Of a DNA stretch of 64,000 bases, positions 1 through 8,269 are shown in pieces (positions within the stretch are counted from its first letter, which is position 1; each line of letters begins with the position of its first letter). The notes beneath the pieces were generated by a model. The model did no database searches. It was not told the origin of the DNA and saw only the letters and a program-made list of their open reading frames with translations. Origin of the DNA: Chloroflexota bacterium (lineage in GTDB: Bacteria; Chloroflexota; Dehalococcoidia; Lucifugimonadales; Lucifugimonadaceae); NCBI GenBank assembly GCA_027624075.1, contig JAQBUH010000009.1:1-64000 (forward strand), given 5' to 3'. Made by a program: the position numbers and the translations under genes.

Positions 1-463
1 CGCCGGCCGTCTCCCGGGCGGCGTTCGCCGCATAGTTGACCGCGGTCAGATTGAGCCAGCGAGGGTCGAGCACGAAGTAGTCGAGCCAGCGGAGCGTCTT
101 CTCCACATACTCGATGAACAACTCGCGTAGTTCATCGGCAAGCTCTTCACCGCGTCGTGTCCGGAACCGCGGCCAGGGTTCCGTCCGCTTGACCACGGTT
201 TCCCAGTGCGCGGTCATCAGTCCGGTGATCTTGGCCGCGTGGGCCTGCAGGAGGTCAAGGAGTTCGGGGTCGGTGCCGTTCGCGCTGCCTTCGTGAACGG
301 CCGCGTCGAACTCCGCCCGCAGAGTGGCGAGCCGTCTTGGCTGCGTGAAAAGCCGCCGGTAGATGAGTACTGCCTTAGCCCGCTCGGCGGGATCGACAGT
401 GCGTTTTGCAAAAGGCCAGCTCAGATTGGCGCTCCTCTTCAAGGCGCGGTCTCTCAATTCCAC
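1..463 (-). CDS. Unrecognised protein, 3' end cut by window edge
   Basis: An open frame on the minus strand starts at a GTG at 463 and continues without a stop to the left edge, giving about 154 visible residues. The protein is rich in charged and aromatic residues, with predicted helices such as residues near ELLDLLQAHAAKITGLM and a tract of Trp and Tyr near the end (RWLDYFVLDPRW). I see no signal peptide, membrane segment or motif I can assign. Codon use fits the neighbouring genes, so I believe the frame is real. The start is uncertain: there is no clear ribosome binding site before the GTG, and a TTG lies two codons downstream. It follows a hairpin-rich spacer and may be co-transcribed with the phosphoesterase gene upstream. 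I give no function. Confidence 0.5.
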   Translation of the reverse strand, partial: MELRDRALKRSANLSWPFAKRTVDPAERAKAVLIYRRLFTQPRRLATLRAEFDAAVHEGSANGTDPELLDLLQAHAAKITGLMTAHWETVVKRTEPWPRFRTRRGEELADELRELFIEYVEKTLRWLDYFVLDPRWLNLTAVNYAANAARETAG

Positions 464-815
464 GCTAACAGAAGGAGCGGGCGGCGAACTGACCGTCGCT
501 GGGTGCCCACCGCCAGTGACGCTGGAAGTTCCTGCCAGAGGAGAGCCAGACGTGGGCAAGGGAACGGATGACGCGACCAGCCCGCCGGCAAGGGGGAAAG
601 CGGCGGGCTGGTACCGGCACATCCCACTTGGCGACCGAAGAATGTGGGAGATGAGGTCCGGTGATTTCTGTTTACAGCCGCCCCGGTTGAGGTTGCCACC
701 TCAGATGGCTCAAGCCCGCGCTCCGAACGGTTCGGCCGTTCAGCCATTCGGCCATTTGGGCCGGGAACAAACGCTGGCCGGCCTGGACTCCGCGTAGAGG
801 CACAGTTCAGGCCAG
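464..815 (-). other. Hairpin-rich spacer, no gene
   Basis: This 352-base spacer lies between the phosphoesterase gene and the left-edge gene, both on the minus strand. It holds several inverted repeats. The strongest is an 11-bp perfect stem, 577-587 pairing with 601-611, with a 13-base loop. Others are TGAGGT-GGCA-ACCTCA near 690-705 and a CCCAC/GTGGG stem near 622-650. Neither side of the big hairpin has a T-run, so it is not a standard intrinsic terminator. No coding frame is convincing. It may be a structured leader of the left-edge gene. Confidence 0.4.
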
Positions 816-1667
816 TCAGTGCAGGGGATGAAACGAGTGTGAGATCGACTGTGAGTCCGCTTCGACGAGACGGTATCCGCTTGCGTGGCCGCTCCGTGAG
901 ACGCCGATCGCCGATGTTGCGGTCACTCGAAGGGCCTCGTGACGGGTGAGGACGTTGGCATGGGTGTGGCCAGCGAAGTAGTACTCGACTCCGTTGCGCG
1001 TAAGTAGATCAACCAGCAGGCGCCGTTGCGGCTGCGGAAGGTTATAAACCCCGTACTCCTCGCCGATATCCCGCAGGAACGGCGGGTGATGGGCGAACAC
1101 GACGGTATGGTGAACGCCTTCCGGCAGCGGTCTCGCCAACTCCTGTTCGAGCCACTCCAGTTGGGCCTCGTACTCGTGACGGGCGCTATCCGGCCTGTCG
1201 AACAGGGCGCTATTGAACGCCACGAAGCGGCACGGACCAGCGGTGAACGCGTAACGGTCAGGCCCGAAGCTCGCACGGTACGCAGCCAGCGACTCGTCTG
1301 TCGCTGAGAAGAAGTCGACCCCAACGTCGTGGTTGCCCGGGACCCAGTGCAGGGGAATCGCTGGCGAGAGGCGCCTGGCCGCCTCTTTGACGGACGCGAT
1401 CTGCAAAGCGTCGTCCCAATGCATCACCATGTCGCCAAGCACAACGATGAAATCAGGCTTCAGTTCGTTGGCGACCTCGATGACGCGGCTGAGGCGTTCC
1501 TCCTCGTACGGCCAGCCGTTCTCCTGCGATCCCGCAGGCGCAACCATCTCGCCGTGATGCGAGGGAGTGGTCCTGCCCGCGTGCTTCCGCAGCAGGAAGG
1601 CGGCGATACCGAGCTGCGGGTCGGCAAGCAGCATGAACCTGGTCGTCTTGCGCGTTGCTGTTGTCAT
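816..1667 (-). CDS. Calcineurin-like metallophosphoesterase
   Basis: A 283-residue protein of the calcineurin-like metallophosphoesterase superfamily, which hydrolyses phosphoester bonds using two metal ions. The ligand motifs appear in order: ADPQ near residues 15-18 (Gln in place of the usual His of DxH), GDM at 78-80, GNHD at 111-114, AHHPP at 192-196 and GHTH at 233-236. There is no signal peptide or membrane segment, so it is probably cytosolic. The motif set resembles class III cyclic-nucleotide phosphodiesterases and related enzymes, but the substrate cannot be read from the sequence. The ATG at 1667 precedes a short basic stretch and the first beta strand, as is usual. It is the first gene after the rplS terminator and is probably its own transcription unit. 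Confidence 0.85.
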   Translation of the reverse strand: MTTATRKTTRFMLLADPQLGIAAFLLRKHAGRTTPSHHGEMVAPAGSQENGWPYEEERLSRVIEVANELKPDFIVVLGDMVMHWDDALQIASVKEAARRLSPAIPLHWVPGNHDVGVDFFSATDESLAAYRASFGPDRYAFTAGPCRFVAFNSALFDRPDSARHEYEAQLEWLEQELARPLPEGVHHTVVFAHHPPFLRDIGEEYGVYNLPQPQRRLLVDLLTRNGVEYYFAGHTHANVLTRHEALRVTATSAIGVSRSGHASGYRLVEADSQSISHSFHPLH

Positions 1668-1734
1668 CGGAGTTCCTGGCTACCAGGGTTGCACGTTGCC
1701 GGTGATGATATAGACGAAACTGTGCGAAGGCGGC

Positions 1735-1767
1735 GGCAAAGCAAAAGGCCGCCTCAGCCGGCGGCCT
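1735..1767 (-). terminator. Intrinsic terminator of trmD-rplS
   Basis: An 8-bp perfect stem (1746-1753 with 1760-1767) and a 6-base loop are followed on the minus strand by TTTTGCTTTG. It lies about 40 bases after the rplS stop codon and is well placed to end the trmD-rplS transcript. Confidence 0.8.
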
Positions 1768-1806
1768 CCAGTTTTGAGCACAGGCGGAGATCGGAGCCAG
1801 TTCTGG

Positions 1807-2184
1807 CTACCGGCCAGTGGCGGCGGGGCGGCGGCGCTCCTTGATGCGGGCGCTCTTGCCGGTGCGGCCACGGAGGAAGAAGAGACGTGACTGCCTGACA
1901 GATCCGAGCCGTGTGACCTTCACCGAGTCCAGGTTTGGCGACCAGTACGGGATGACCCGCTCCACTCCAACGCCGTATGAGAGGCGGCGAACGGTGAAGG
2001 TGTCTGTTGGCGCCGGGATATGGTCTTTGTAGTAGTGGCCCGCGATGACGTTGCCCTGGAACGCCTGGATGCGCTGCCGGTCACCCTCGATGATCTTGAG
2101 GTTGACGGTCACCGTGTCGCCGGGGCCGAACTCGTCAATGTCCGCTTTAGGCGCGTCGCCGTTCAGTCTGTTCAGGTCGATCAT
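1807..2184 (-). CDS. rplS: 50S ribosomal protein L19
   Basis: A 125-residue ribosomal protein L19, a component of the large subunit at the 30S-50S interface. Family hallmarks are visible: the GDTVTVNLKIIEG segment early on, FQGNVI, the RRLSYGVGVERV segment, SPNLDSVKV, and a basic C-terminal tail (RLFFLRGRTGKSARIKERR). Length is normal. The ATG at 2184 is preceded by AGGAAACGG at a usable spacing. It lies downstream of trmD in the common trmD-rplS order. A small UUCG hairpin in the 158-base gap could tune its expression. In many bacteria rpsP, the KH protein and rimM precede this pair; here rpsP-khpA is about 46 kb away. Confidence 0.97.
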   Translation of the reverse strand: MIDLNRLNGDAPKADIDEFGPGDTVTVNLKIIEGDRQRIQAFQGNVIAGHYYKDHIPAPTDTFTVRRLSYGVGVERVIPYWSPNLDSVKVTRLGSVRQSRLFFLRGRTGKSARIKERRRPAATGR

Positions 2185-2236
2185 GACGAGCCGTTTCCTG
2201 TAGATTCTGGCATACCGAACACCGGTGACGGTACGC

Positions 2237-2257
2237 GAAAAGACGCCCGAAGGCGCC
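2237..2257 (-). terminator. UUCG hairpin between trmD and rplS
   Basis: Read on the minus strand, GGCGCC-TTCG-GGCGTC forms a 6-bp stem (one G-U pair) closed by a stable UUCG tetraloop, then TTTT. It has the form of a weak intrinsic terminator or attenuator upstream of rplS. Function is inferred. Confidence 0.45.
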
Positions 2258-2342
2258 AGTAGTGTCTGAAGTCCAACCCTATGATTCTATCGCCCGGCAA
2301 GGGCCTCCGGCAAGGATGATTCTGCGCTCAGCAGACGCAAAG

Positions 2343-3047
2343 TCACCCTGGCCAGTCCTCCAGCAGCTCAGGACGCCGCTCCCTTGTGCGTTTCACCGCC
2401 TGCTCACGCCGCCACTTTTCGACACGAGCGTGATCGCCAGACAGGAGAACATCCGGCACGGCGCGACCGGCAATCTCCTTCGGCCGGGTATAGACCGGAC
2501 CCTGCAACAGACCGTCCAGCCCGGGGGAAAACGAGTCCAACTCGGCAGATTGCTCATCACCCAGCGCGCCCGGCAGTAGCCTTGTCATTGCGTCGACCAG
2601 GACCATCGCGGGGAGCTCCCCGCCGGTCAGGACGTAGTCGCCGATGCTGATCTCCTCGTCCACGGCGATGTCGATGAAGCGCTGGTCCACGCCTTCGTAA
2701 TGGCCACAGACCAGTGTCACGCTTTCATGGCCGCTCATCTCCGCCACCTTGCGGTGGGTTAGCGTCCGACCTTGCGGTGAGAGCAGGACCACGTTCGGCC
2801 CGTTAACGCCACGGAGGCTCCGCACATGCGCCACCGCCTCCAGCAGAGGTTCCGCCTTCAGGACCATCCCTGGGCCGCCGCCGAACTGTGTGTCGTCAAC
2901 GGTCCGATGCCGGTCGTGGGCAAAGTCACGGAGTTGGTGGAGTTCGATCTCGACCAGCCTCGCCTCTACCGCGCGGCCAACAATGCTCGCCGAAAACGGT
3001 CCGGCAAACATCTCGGGGAACAGGGTGATGATGTCTATCTGGAGCAA
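2343..3047 (-). CDS. trmD: tRNA (guanine-N1)-methyltransferase TrmD
   Basis: A 234-residue SPOUT-family methyltransferase that uses S-adenosylmethionine to methylate N1 of G37 in tRNAs, preventing frameshifting. The sequence opens with the typical [12 protein letters not shown], and contains [12 protein letters not shown] (residues about 51-62), LSPQG, the trefoil-knot segment [12 protein letters not shown] and [15 protein letters not shown]. These are diagnostic of TrmD. Length matches the family. The ATG at 3047 is the natural start, one or two residues before the first strand. It heads the trmD-rplS unit, and the 166-base region upstream separates it from the divergent riboflavin operon, so promoters for both units must lie there. 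Confidence 0.97.
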   Translation of the reverse strand: MLQIDIITLFPEMFAGPFSASIVGRAVEARLVEIELHQLRDFAHDRHRTVDDTQFGGGPGMVLKAEPLLEAVAHVRSLRGVNGPNVVLLSPQGRTLTHRKVAEMSGHESVTLVCGHYEGVDQRFIDIAVDEEISIGDYVLTGGELPAMVLVDAMTRLLPGALGDEQSAELDSFSPGLDGLLQGPVYTRPKEIAGRAVPDVLLSGDHARVEKWRREQAVKRTRERRPELLEDWPG

Positions 3048-3213
3048 TCGTTGTTCTCTGTGGGCGGCACAGGCGTACGCGGTCGAACGGGTTACTGCGA
3101 CGCGTACGTCGCGGCATCACGCAACAATCATATTGGGCGCATAGAGAATATGCTGGAGAGAGTGCGGGACGACAATACGATTCACACCCGGTGCGTGACC
3201 ATGAGCGGAGTCC

Positions 3214-3816
3214 ATGTTTAGCGGAATCGTCGAAGAGGTCGGCAGAGTCAGGTCCTATGACATGCAACGGCTCGTCATCGAGGCGAAGAATGTCCTCAGC
3301 GACCTCCGCGTGTCGGACAGCATCTCAGTCGCCGGTGTCTGCCTCACTGTCATTGAGAAGGATGACAACTCGTTCTCGGTCGACACAGTGCCCGAGACCG
3401 TCAACAGATCAAACTTCTCCAGCCTCAAGCCTGGAGACGGTGTCAACCTTGAGCGCGCACTCTCGTATGGCGACCGTGTCGGCGGCCACATGGTCCAGGG
3501 ACATGTGGACGCGACCGGTACGATCAGATCGATGGAACGCGACGGCAACTCGGTGTGGCTCGAGATCGAATGCCCTGAAGCCATACTCAAGTACATTGTC
3601 GAGAAGGGCTTCATATCGGTCGATGGGGCGAGCCTGACCGTCACCAGGGTGACTGCAGACAGTTTTTTTTTGGCTATCATCCCGTTCACGCTCGAAAACA
3701 CCACTCTGAAAGAGCGAGAAGTTGGCAGCGGAGTGAACATTGAGGTCGATGTGACCGCCAAGTACGTTGAGAAGTTCGTCCAACCACACCTTGGACAGAC
3801 TGGTGACACCGCTTAG
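3214..3816 (+). CDS. ribE: Riboflavin synthase alpha chain
   Basis: A 200-residue riboflavin synthase, which dismutates two molecules of 6,7-dimethyl-8-ribityllumazine to riboflavin and a pyrimidine. The diagnostic start MFSGIVEEVG is present, and the protein is two tandem lumazine-binding barrels: the first has SVAGVCLTV, the second SVDGASLTV, with GGHMVQGHVDATG between. Length is normal. The gene is first in ribE-ribBA-ribH. The leader has no recognisable FMN riboswitch. A run of nine T at 3663-3671 within the frame encodes Phe-Phe-Leu and is a possible slippage site, but the frame is intact through it. ribD is not in this window. Confidence 0.96.
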   Translation: MFSGIVEEVGRVRSYDMQRLVIEAKNVLSDLRVSDSISVAGVCLTVIEKDDNSFSVDTVPETVNRSNFSSLKPGDGVNLERALSYGDRVGGHMVQGHVDATGTIRSMERDGNSVWLEIECPEAILKYIVEKGFISVDGASLTVTRVTADSFFLAIIPFTLENTTLKEREVGSGVNIEVDVTAKYVEKFVQPHLGQTGDTA

Positions 3817-3843
3817 GCGGAGACCGGAAGCGGCAGGCTTCCT

Positions 3844-5109
3844 GTGCAGAAAGCGCGGACAGAAGTGGCAGACATGCTCGGTTCCCATGACAGGGACGCC
3901 TTCAGCGCGGTAGAAAACGCGCTTGCAGCGTATCGCGCCGGGCGCATGGTGATTCTTGTCGATGACGAAGACCGCGAGAACGAGGGCGACTTCGCCATGG
4001 CGGCGGAGGACATCACGCCCGAGGCGGTCAACTTCATGGCCCTGGAAGGCCGCGGCCTCATCTGCGTGCCTATGACGAGCAACGACCTGGCGCGGTTCAA
4101 GCTGCCGATGATGGTGGAGCACAACACGTCTGCGCATGGCACGGCGTTCACCGTGTCTGTCGATGCCGCAGAGGGCATATCGACCGGGATCTCCGCCGCC
4201 GACCGTGCCCGCACGATCCAGCTCCTTGCGAGCCCTGAGGCGGGCGCCGGAAACCTCGTCCAGCCGGGGCATGTCTTTCCGCTCAGATACCAGGATGGCG
4301 GCGTGCTTGTGCGGGCTGGCCAGACAGAAGGCTCGGTGGACCTTGCCAGGCTGGCGGGCAAGTCTCCGACCTCTGTGATCTGCGAGATCATGAACCCGGA
4401 CGGGACGATGGCGCGTCGGCCTCAACTCGAAGTGATTTCACGCAAACACGGCATCCCGGTCGTCTCGATAGCAGACATCATCGCCTACCGGCTATCGCAC
4501 GAAAAGCTGATCGAGAGGCTTGTGGAGACGCGGTTGCCGACGTTGTGGGGAGAGTTCCGGGCCATCGCTTTCCGGAGCTTCGTCGACCCGGATGAGCACG
4601 TCGCGCTGGTGAAGGGCGACATCGACGGCAGCAGGCCAGTCCTCGTCCGCGTCCACTCGGAGTGCCTGACCGGAGACGTGTTCGGCTCCACACGCTGCGA
4701 CTGCGGTGAGCAGGCGGCCAAAGCGCTCCAGATGATCGAGCAAGAGGGCGAAGGCGTCTTCGTCTACATGCGCCAGGAGGGGCGAGGCATCGGCCTAATC
4801 AATAAACTGCGCGCCTACCGTTTGCAGGACGAAGGCCTGGACACTGTCGAGGCAAACGAGAAGCTCGGCTTCCCGATGGACCTGCGGCGTTACGGCGTTG
4901 GAGCACAGATCCTGCGCGACCTCGGCGTGCGCAGGTTCCGCTTCCTGACAAACAACCCGAAGAAGATCGTTGGGCTGGAAGGCTTCGGGCTGGAGATGGT
5001 GGAGCAGGTGCCTCTGGTGGTCGAGCCAAACCGGGAGAACCACCGCTACCTGCGGACGAAGCAGGAGAAGATGGGCCACATGCTGGACATCATCGGGGAA
5101 GGCGACTAG
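3844..5109 (+). CDS. ribBA: Bifunctional DHBP synthase / GTP cyclohydrolase II
   Basis: A 421-residue fusion of two riboflavin-pathway enzymes. The N-terminal half (about 20-220) is 3,4-dihydroxy-2-butanone 4-phosphate synthase, with the acidic metal-binding loop [10 protein letters not shown] at 40-49 and CVP at 74-76. The C-terminal half (about 225-410) is GTP cyclohydrolase II, with the zinc ligands Cys274, Cys285 and Cys287 in [20 protein letters not shown] and the catalytic RQEGRGIGL at 310-318. Both active sites look complete. The listed start is a GTG at 3844; an ATG ten codons later (3874) is an alternative closer to the conserved domain. It sits 27 bases after ribE and overlaps ribH by one base, which suggests translational coupling. 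Confidence 0.96.
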   Translation: MQKARTEVADMLGSHDRDAFSAVENALAAYRAGRMVILVDDEDRENEGDFAMAAEDITPEAVNFMALEGRGLICVPMTSNDLARFKLPMMVEHNTSAHGTAFTVSVDAAEGISTGISAADRARTIQLLASPEAGAGNLVQPGHVFPLRYQDGGVLVRAGQTEGSVDLARLAGKSPTSVICEIMNPDGTMARRPQLEVISRKHGIPVVSIADIIAYRLSHEKLIERLVETRLPTLWGEFRAIAFRSFVDPDEHVALVKGDIDGSRPVLVRVHSECLTGDVFGSTRCDCGEQAAKALQMIEQEGEGVFVYMRQEGRGIGLINKLRAYRLQDEGLDTVEANEKLGFPMDLRRYGVGAQILRDLGVRRFRFLTNNPKKIVGLEGFGLEMVEQVPLVVEPNRENHRYLRTKQEKMGHMLDIIGEGD

Positions 5110-5567
5110 TGGCCCGCGAAATCGTCCCTGCGTTTGAAGGCGCAGGCGTCAGAGTCGGCGTCGCTGTGGCGCGCTTCAACAGCTACGTGACACACCGGAT
5201 GCTGGAACTCTGTGTTGCCAGGTTAGAGGAGCTCGGGGTCGCCGCCGCCGCCATAACAGTTGTTCATGTGCCGGGCTCGGTTGAGCTTCCTCTTGCGGCG
5301 AAGAAGCTGGCGGAGCGGGACGATATCGACGCGGTGATCGCCATTGGCGCCGTGATTAATGGCGAGACGGCGCACTTCGAGCACGTTGCGACGATTGCCT
5401 CAGGCGGTGTCGCTCGCGTTGCCGAAGAGACCGGCAAACCGGTGATCTTTGGCGTCCTTACCACATACAGCACCGATCAGGCAGTGGTCCGCATCCAGCA
5501 CGCCAAAGACTACGCCGACGCCGCTGTCGAGATGGTGAACACGTTCCGGGCGCTGTCTGACCTGTAA
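5109..5567 (+). CDS. ribH: 6,7-dimethyl-8-ribityllumazine synthase
   Basis: A 152-residue lumazine synthase, which condenses the butanone phosphate from RibB with the ribitylamino-pyrimidine to form lumazine, the substrate of RibE. The family pattern is clear: VARFNSYVTHRML near the start, VPGSVELPLAAK at about 54-65 and the AIGAVINGETAHFEHV segment with the catalytic His89. The GTG start at 5109 overlaps the ribBA stop codon (TAGTG), a typical coupled arrangement. Members of this family assemble as pentamers or 60-mers. It closes the riboflavin operon. Confidence 0.96.
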   Translation: MAREIVPAFEGAGVRVGVAVARFNSYVTHRMLELCVARLEELGVAAAAITVVHVPGSVELPLAAKKLAERDDIDAVIAIGAVINGETAHFEHVATIASGGVARVAEETGKPVIFGVLTTYSTDQAVVRIQHAKDYADAAVEMVNTFRALSDL

Positions 5568-5747
5568 CTTCGGATTTACGGGCAGATTTCCGGGTGTTCC
5601 GCCGCGCTTTGCCGCGCCGGGCCGTGTGTTCGTCTTGACTCAACTCCGGAATCTTCAACGAATCATCAAGACCGTTTCGCGTCGCTTGCCGCTCTCAGGC
5701 ATCTTATGTTCAGCACAACCCCTGAAGCATGTGGAGCGCGTGACAGA

Positions 5748-7193
5748 ATGCAGACCCAGAAACGCCAGATTGGCCAGCTACTGAACCCGGGAAGGCGTCG
5801 GCTGATGCTCGGCGCGCTGACCGCGGCGATGACGATCGCGGTCGCCTGTGGGAGCGGGGACGGCCCGGCTCCGACCGCCACGTCGTCTACTGTTCCTCGC
5901 ACGAGCCCGCCTTCAACGCTGCTGCCAGACGCCACGCCGGCTGATACGCCGCCCGCTACGCAGGACACTGGCGCCGCGAGTCCGGCCGCAACACCGGACG
6001 GCGGCGGCGGCGAGCTCCCGGCAGGTATCGACCCGCTCTTCGTCAGTCCTACGGGGCCGGTGACGTTGACCGGCCTGGACGGTCTGGAAGAGAGTGCGGC
6101 GAAGCGCCATCAGCTTAACTACAACTGGTTTACCGATTTCAACAAGCGGACGGTAGATCTCACCGAGATCAGCAACCTGTTGCCGCGAGACCGCATCACG
6201 CCTGTCGACGACCCGCTGTTCGCCCTTGCCAGCGAGGCGCCAGGTTACATGCGGGCCCGCGAGCCGGTGATTACTGTGAAGGTCAACGGTGATGCCAGGG
6301 CGTATCCGCTGGCGATGCTGATGTGGCAGGAGATCGTGAACGACACGGTTGGCGGTGAGCCGCTAACCATCACGTTCTGCCCGCTTTGCAACACGGCTGT
6401 CGCTTTCGAGAGGACGCTTGAAGGGCACGAGCTGACCTTCGGCACGAGCGGAAACCTGCGCAACAGTGACCTCGTGATGTGGGACCGGCAGACGGAGTCC
6501 TGGTGGCAGCAGATCACCGGTGAGGCGATAGTCGGTCAACTGGCGGGAAAGACGTTGACGCAGGTGCCCTCGCCGATCATTGCGTGGGAGACCTTCCTGG
6601 CAGAGTACCCAGACGGCAAGTTGCTGCTCCGCGTGGTCGACTCGTCGGGCCGGGAGATCCGGTCGTACGACCAGCCGCCATACGCGGGCTACGACAGTGT
6701 CGACACGAACCCTTTCGCCTTCGACGGCCCCGTTGACTCTCGTCTGCCGGCGAACGCGCGCGTGCTGACCGTCAAGAGCGGTGAAGAAAGCGTGGCTTAT
6801 CCGTGGCCATTCTTGAAGGAGGCCCAGGTCATCAACGACACGGTCGGTGGGGTCGACCTCGTGGCGTTCTTCGATGACGGCACGCTTTCGGCCTTCCTTG
6901 ACGACAGCTTACGTGAACAGACATCAGGGTCGAGCACGGTGTTCAACAGGGAGATGGACGGCCAAACGCTGACGTTTACGCTGGGAGAGCAGGGAATCAC
7001 CGATGAGGAGACCGGATCGGTGTGGAGCCAGACCGGAAAGGCCATTTCCGGCCCGCTCGCAGGCAAGTCCATGGAGCAGGTGATCCACCAGAACCACTTC
7101 TGGTTCGCGTGGGCGGTGTTCATGCCTGAGACGGAGATACGCGACTCTGCAGGCAAGGTGACAGGGCCGGTCGGCGGCCCGCCGCTGAGCTAG
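5748..7193 (+). CDS. DUF3179 domain lipoprotein
   Basis: A protein of about 481 residues. The N-terminus is a lipoprotein signal: basic residues, a hydrophobic stretch, then AVAC with the lipidated Cys at about 34. A Thr/Pro/Ala-rich linker follows (about 35-100), then a DUF3179 domain with its hallmark CPLCNTAVAF around residue 210 and paired blocks ending in NDTVGG. DUF3179 has no established biochemical function, though the CPLC motif suggests metal or redox use. I prefer the ATG at 5748 over one 14 codons upstream because it gives a compact signal peptide. It meets the TPR lipoprotein tail to tail with the two genes overlapping by three or four bases. Confidence 0.8.
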   Translation: MQTQKRQIGQLLNPGRRRLMLGALTAAMTIAVACGSGDGPAPTATSSTVPRTSPPSTLLPDATPADTPPATQDTGAASPAATPDGGGGELPAGIDPLFVSPTGPVTLTGLDGLEESAAKRHQLNYNWFTDFNKRTVDLTEISNLLPRDRITPVDDPLFALASEAPGYMRAREPVITVKVNGDARAYPLAMLMWQEIVNDTVGGEPLTITFCPLCNTAVAFERTLEGHELTFGTSGNLRNSDLVMWDRQTESWWQQITGEAIVGQLAGKTLTQVPSPIIAWETFLAEYPDGKLLLRVVDSSGREIRSYDQPPYAGYDSVDTNPFAFDGPVDSRLPANARVLTVKSGEESVAYPWPFLKEAQVINDTVGGVDLVAFFDDGTLSAFLDDSLREQTSGSSTVFNREMDGQTLTFTLGEQGITDEETGSVWSQTGKAISGPLAGKSMEQVIHQNHFWFAWAVFMPETEIRDSAGKVTGPVGGPPLS

Positions 7194-8113
7194 CCGCCTG
7201 CCGCCTGTGCCTGGGCCTCGATGTCGTCGACGAACGCCAGCAGCTCCTCGGCCCGCGCAATCACCGCTGGCAGCCGCGGATCCTGTGAGAGCGAGATCGC
7301 CTCGTCGAGGTCGGCGCGAATCAGGTCGAGGTCGACCCTTCCCTGGATAAGTAAAATCGCCCGGTCCAGGTAGATCGTGGCAATTGCCGGGTCTAGCTCT
7401 ATCGCCCGGTTGAAGTCGCTGAGCGCAAGTTGAAAGTCCTGTACAACATCGCGCCAGAACCTGCCGCGCCACCAGTAGACGCCGCCGTCGTCAGGAGCAA
7501 TCTCGACCGCCCTGTCGAAGCTTGCCAGCGCCTCCGCCGCGTCACCGTTGGAGGCGCTAACCCGGCCGATAACGATGTACGGGTCAACCAGTCCGTCATC
7601 AAGCCTGAGCGCCTGTCTCGCGTCGCGTAGCGCTCCGTCGGGGTCCTGCAGGCTCACCCTGACGAGCGCGCGGTGCGAGTATGCGGTGGCGAGTGTCGGC
7701 CGGAGCTCGATCGCCTTGTCCAGGTAGTACATCGCCTCTTCAAACTCGCCCTGGAACATCAGAGCCTGGCCGATGCCGTCCCAGCCGTGAGCAAAGCCCG
7801 GCTCAAGCTGGACGACGGTGGTGAACTGGCGCTGCGCCTCATCGTAGTCACCGGAGGCAAGGAGACTGTATGCGCGCGTGTACTGGTTCACGCTCTCGGT
7901 GTCCGAAACCGGCTCAGCAGGCGGCGTTGGCGTTGGCAGCGGAAGCTGGGTTGCCGTGGGCGCCGGGGTTGGAGTCGACCCGGTCGTAGCCGTCTCGGTT
8001 GGAGCAGGTGCGGTTGTACTGCCATCAGGCGTGGGCTCGCCTGAGTTTTCACCGCTACAAGCCACTGCCAGTAGCGCCAGCGATGTTGCCAGTATCGGAA
8101 CAATCAGTCTCAT
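7190..8113 (-). CDS. TPR-repeat lipoprotein
   Basis: A 307-residue predicted lipoprotein. The signal peptide ends in AVAC, with the lipidated Cys at about residue 19. A Thr/Pro-rich linker follows (about 20-70), then five or six tetratricopeptide repeats, recognisable from spaced motifs such as YDEAQRQFTTVVQLEPGFAHGW, split here as YDEAQRQF and VVQLEPGF, then FEEAMYYLDKAIELRP and AEALASFDRAVEIAP. TPRs form helical scaffolds that bind partner proteins, so an extracytoplasmic adaptor role is likely. The frame extends 33 codons upstream, but the ATG at 8113 gives a proper signal sequence. Its stop overlaps that of the convergent DUF3179 gene. Confidence 0.8.
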   Translation of the reverse strand: MRLIVPILATSLALLAVACSGENSGEPTPDGSTTAPAPTETATTGSTPTPAPTATQLPLPTPTPPAEPVSDTESVNQYTRAYSLLASGDYDEAQRQFTTVVQLEPGFAHGWDGIGQALMFQGEFEEAMYYLDKAIELRPTLATAYSHRALVRVSLQDPDGALRDARQALRLDDGLVDPYIVIGRVSASNGDAAEALASFDRAVEIAPDDGGVYWWRGRFWRDVVQDFQLALSDFNRAIELDPAIATIYLDRAILLIQGRVDLDLIRADLDEAISLSQDPRLPAVIARAEELLAFVDDIEAQAQAAGG

Positions 8114-8269
8114 TCGCTCAATTTGTCCCGTGTCCCGGCACACATTCGTTGATGTTCCTGGCTTGACCGGCCGATTTGATCTTCCTGGCCCCGGCGCCCA
8201 CTGCCTCTTCATTACGCACGCGAGAACGCTCAGGGTTTGCGGACAACCGGTCAGGTGATTGGGTCAGAC

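Noticed and set aside
464-815. T-box leader
   Set aside because: Only a short core match; no identifiable stem I or specifier, and no amino-acid gene follows within view.
3048-3213. FMN riboswitch expected before the riboflavin operon
   Set aside because: The spacer has none of the conserved FMN-aptamer blocks, and is too short for the full element.
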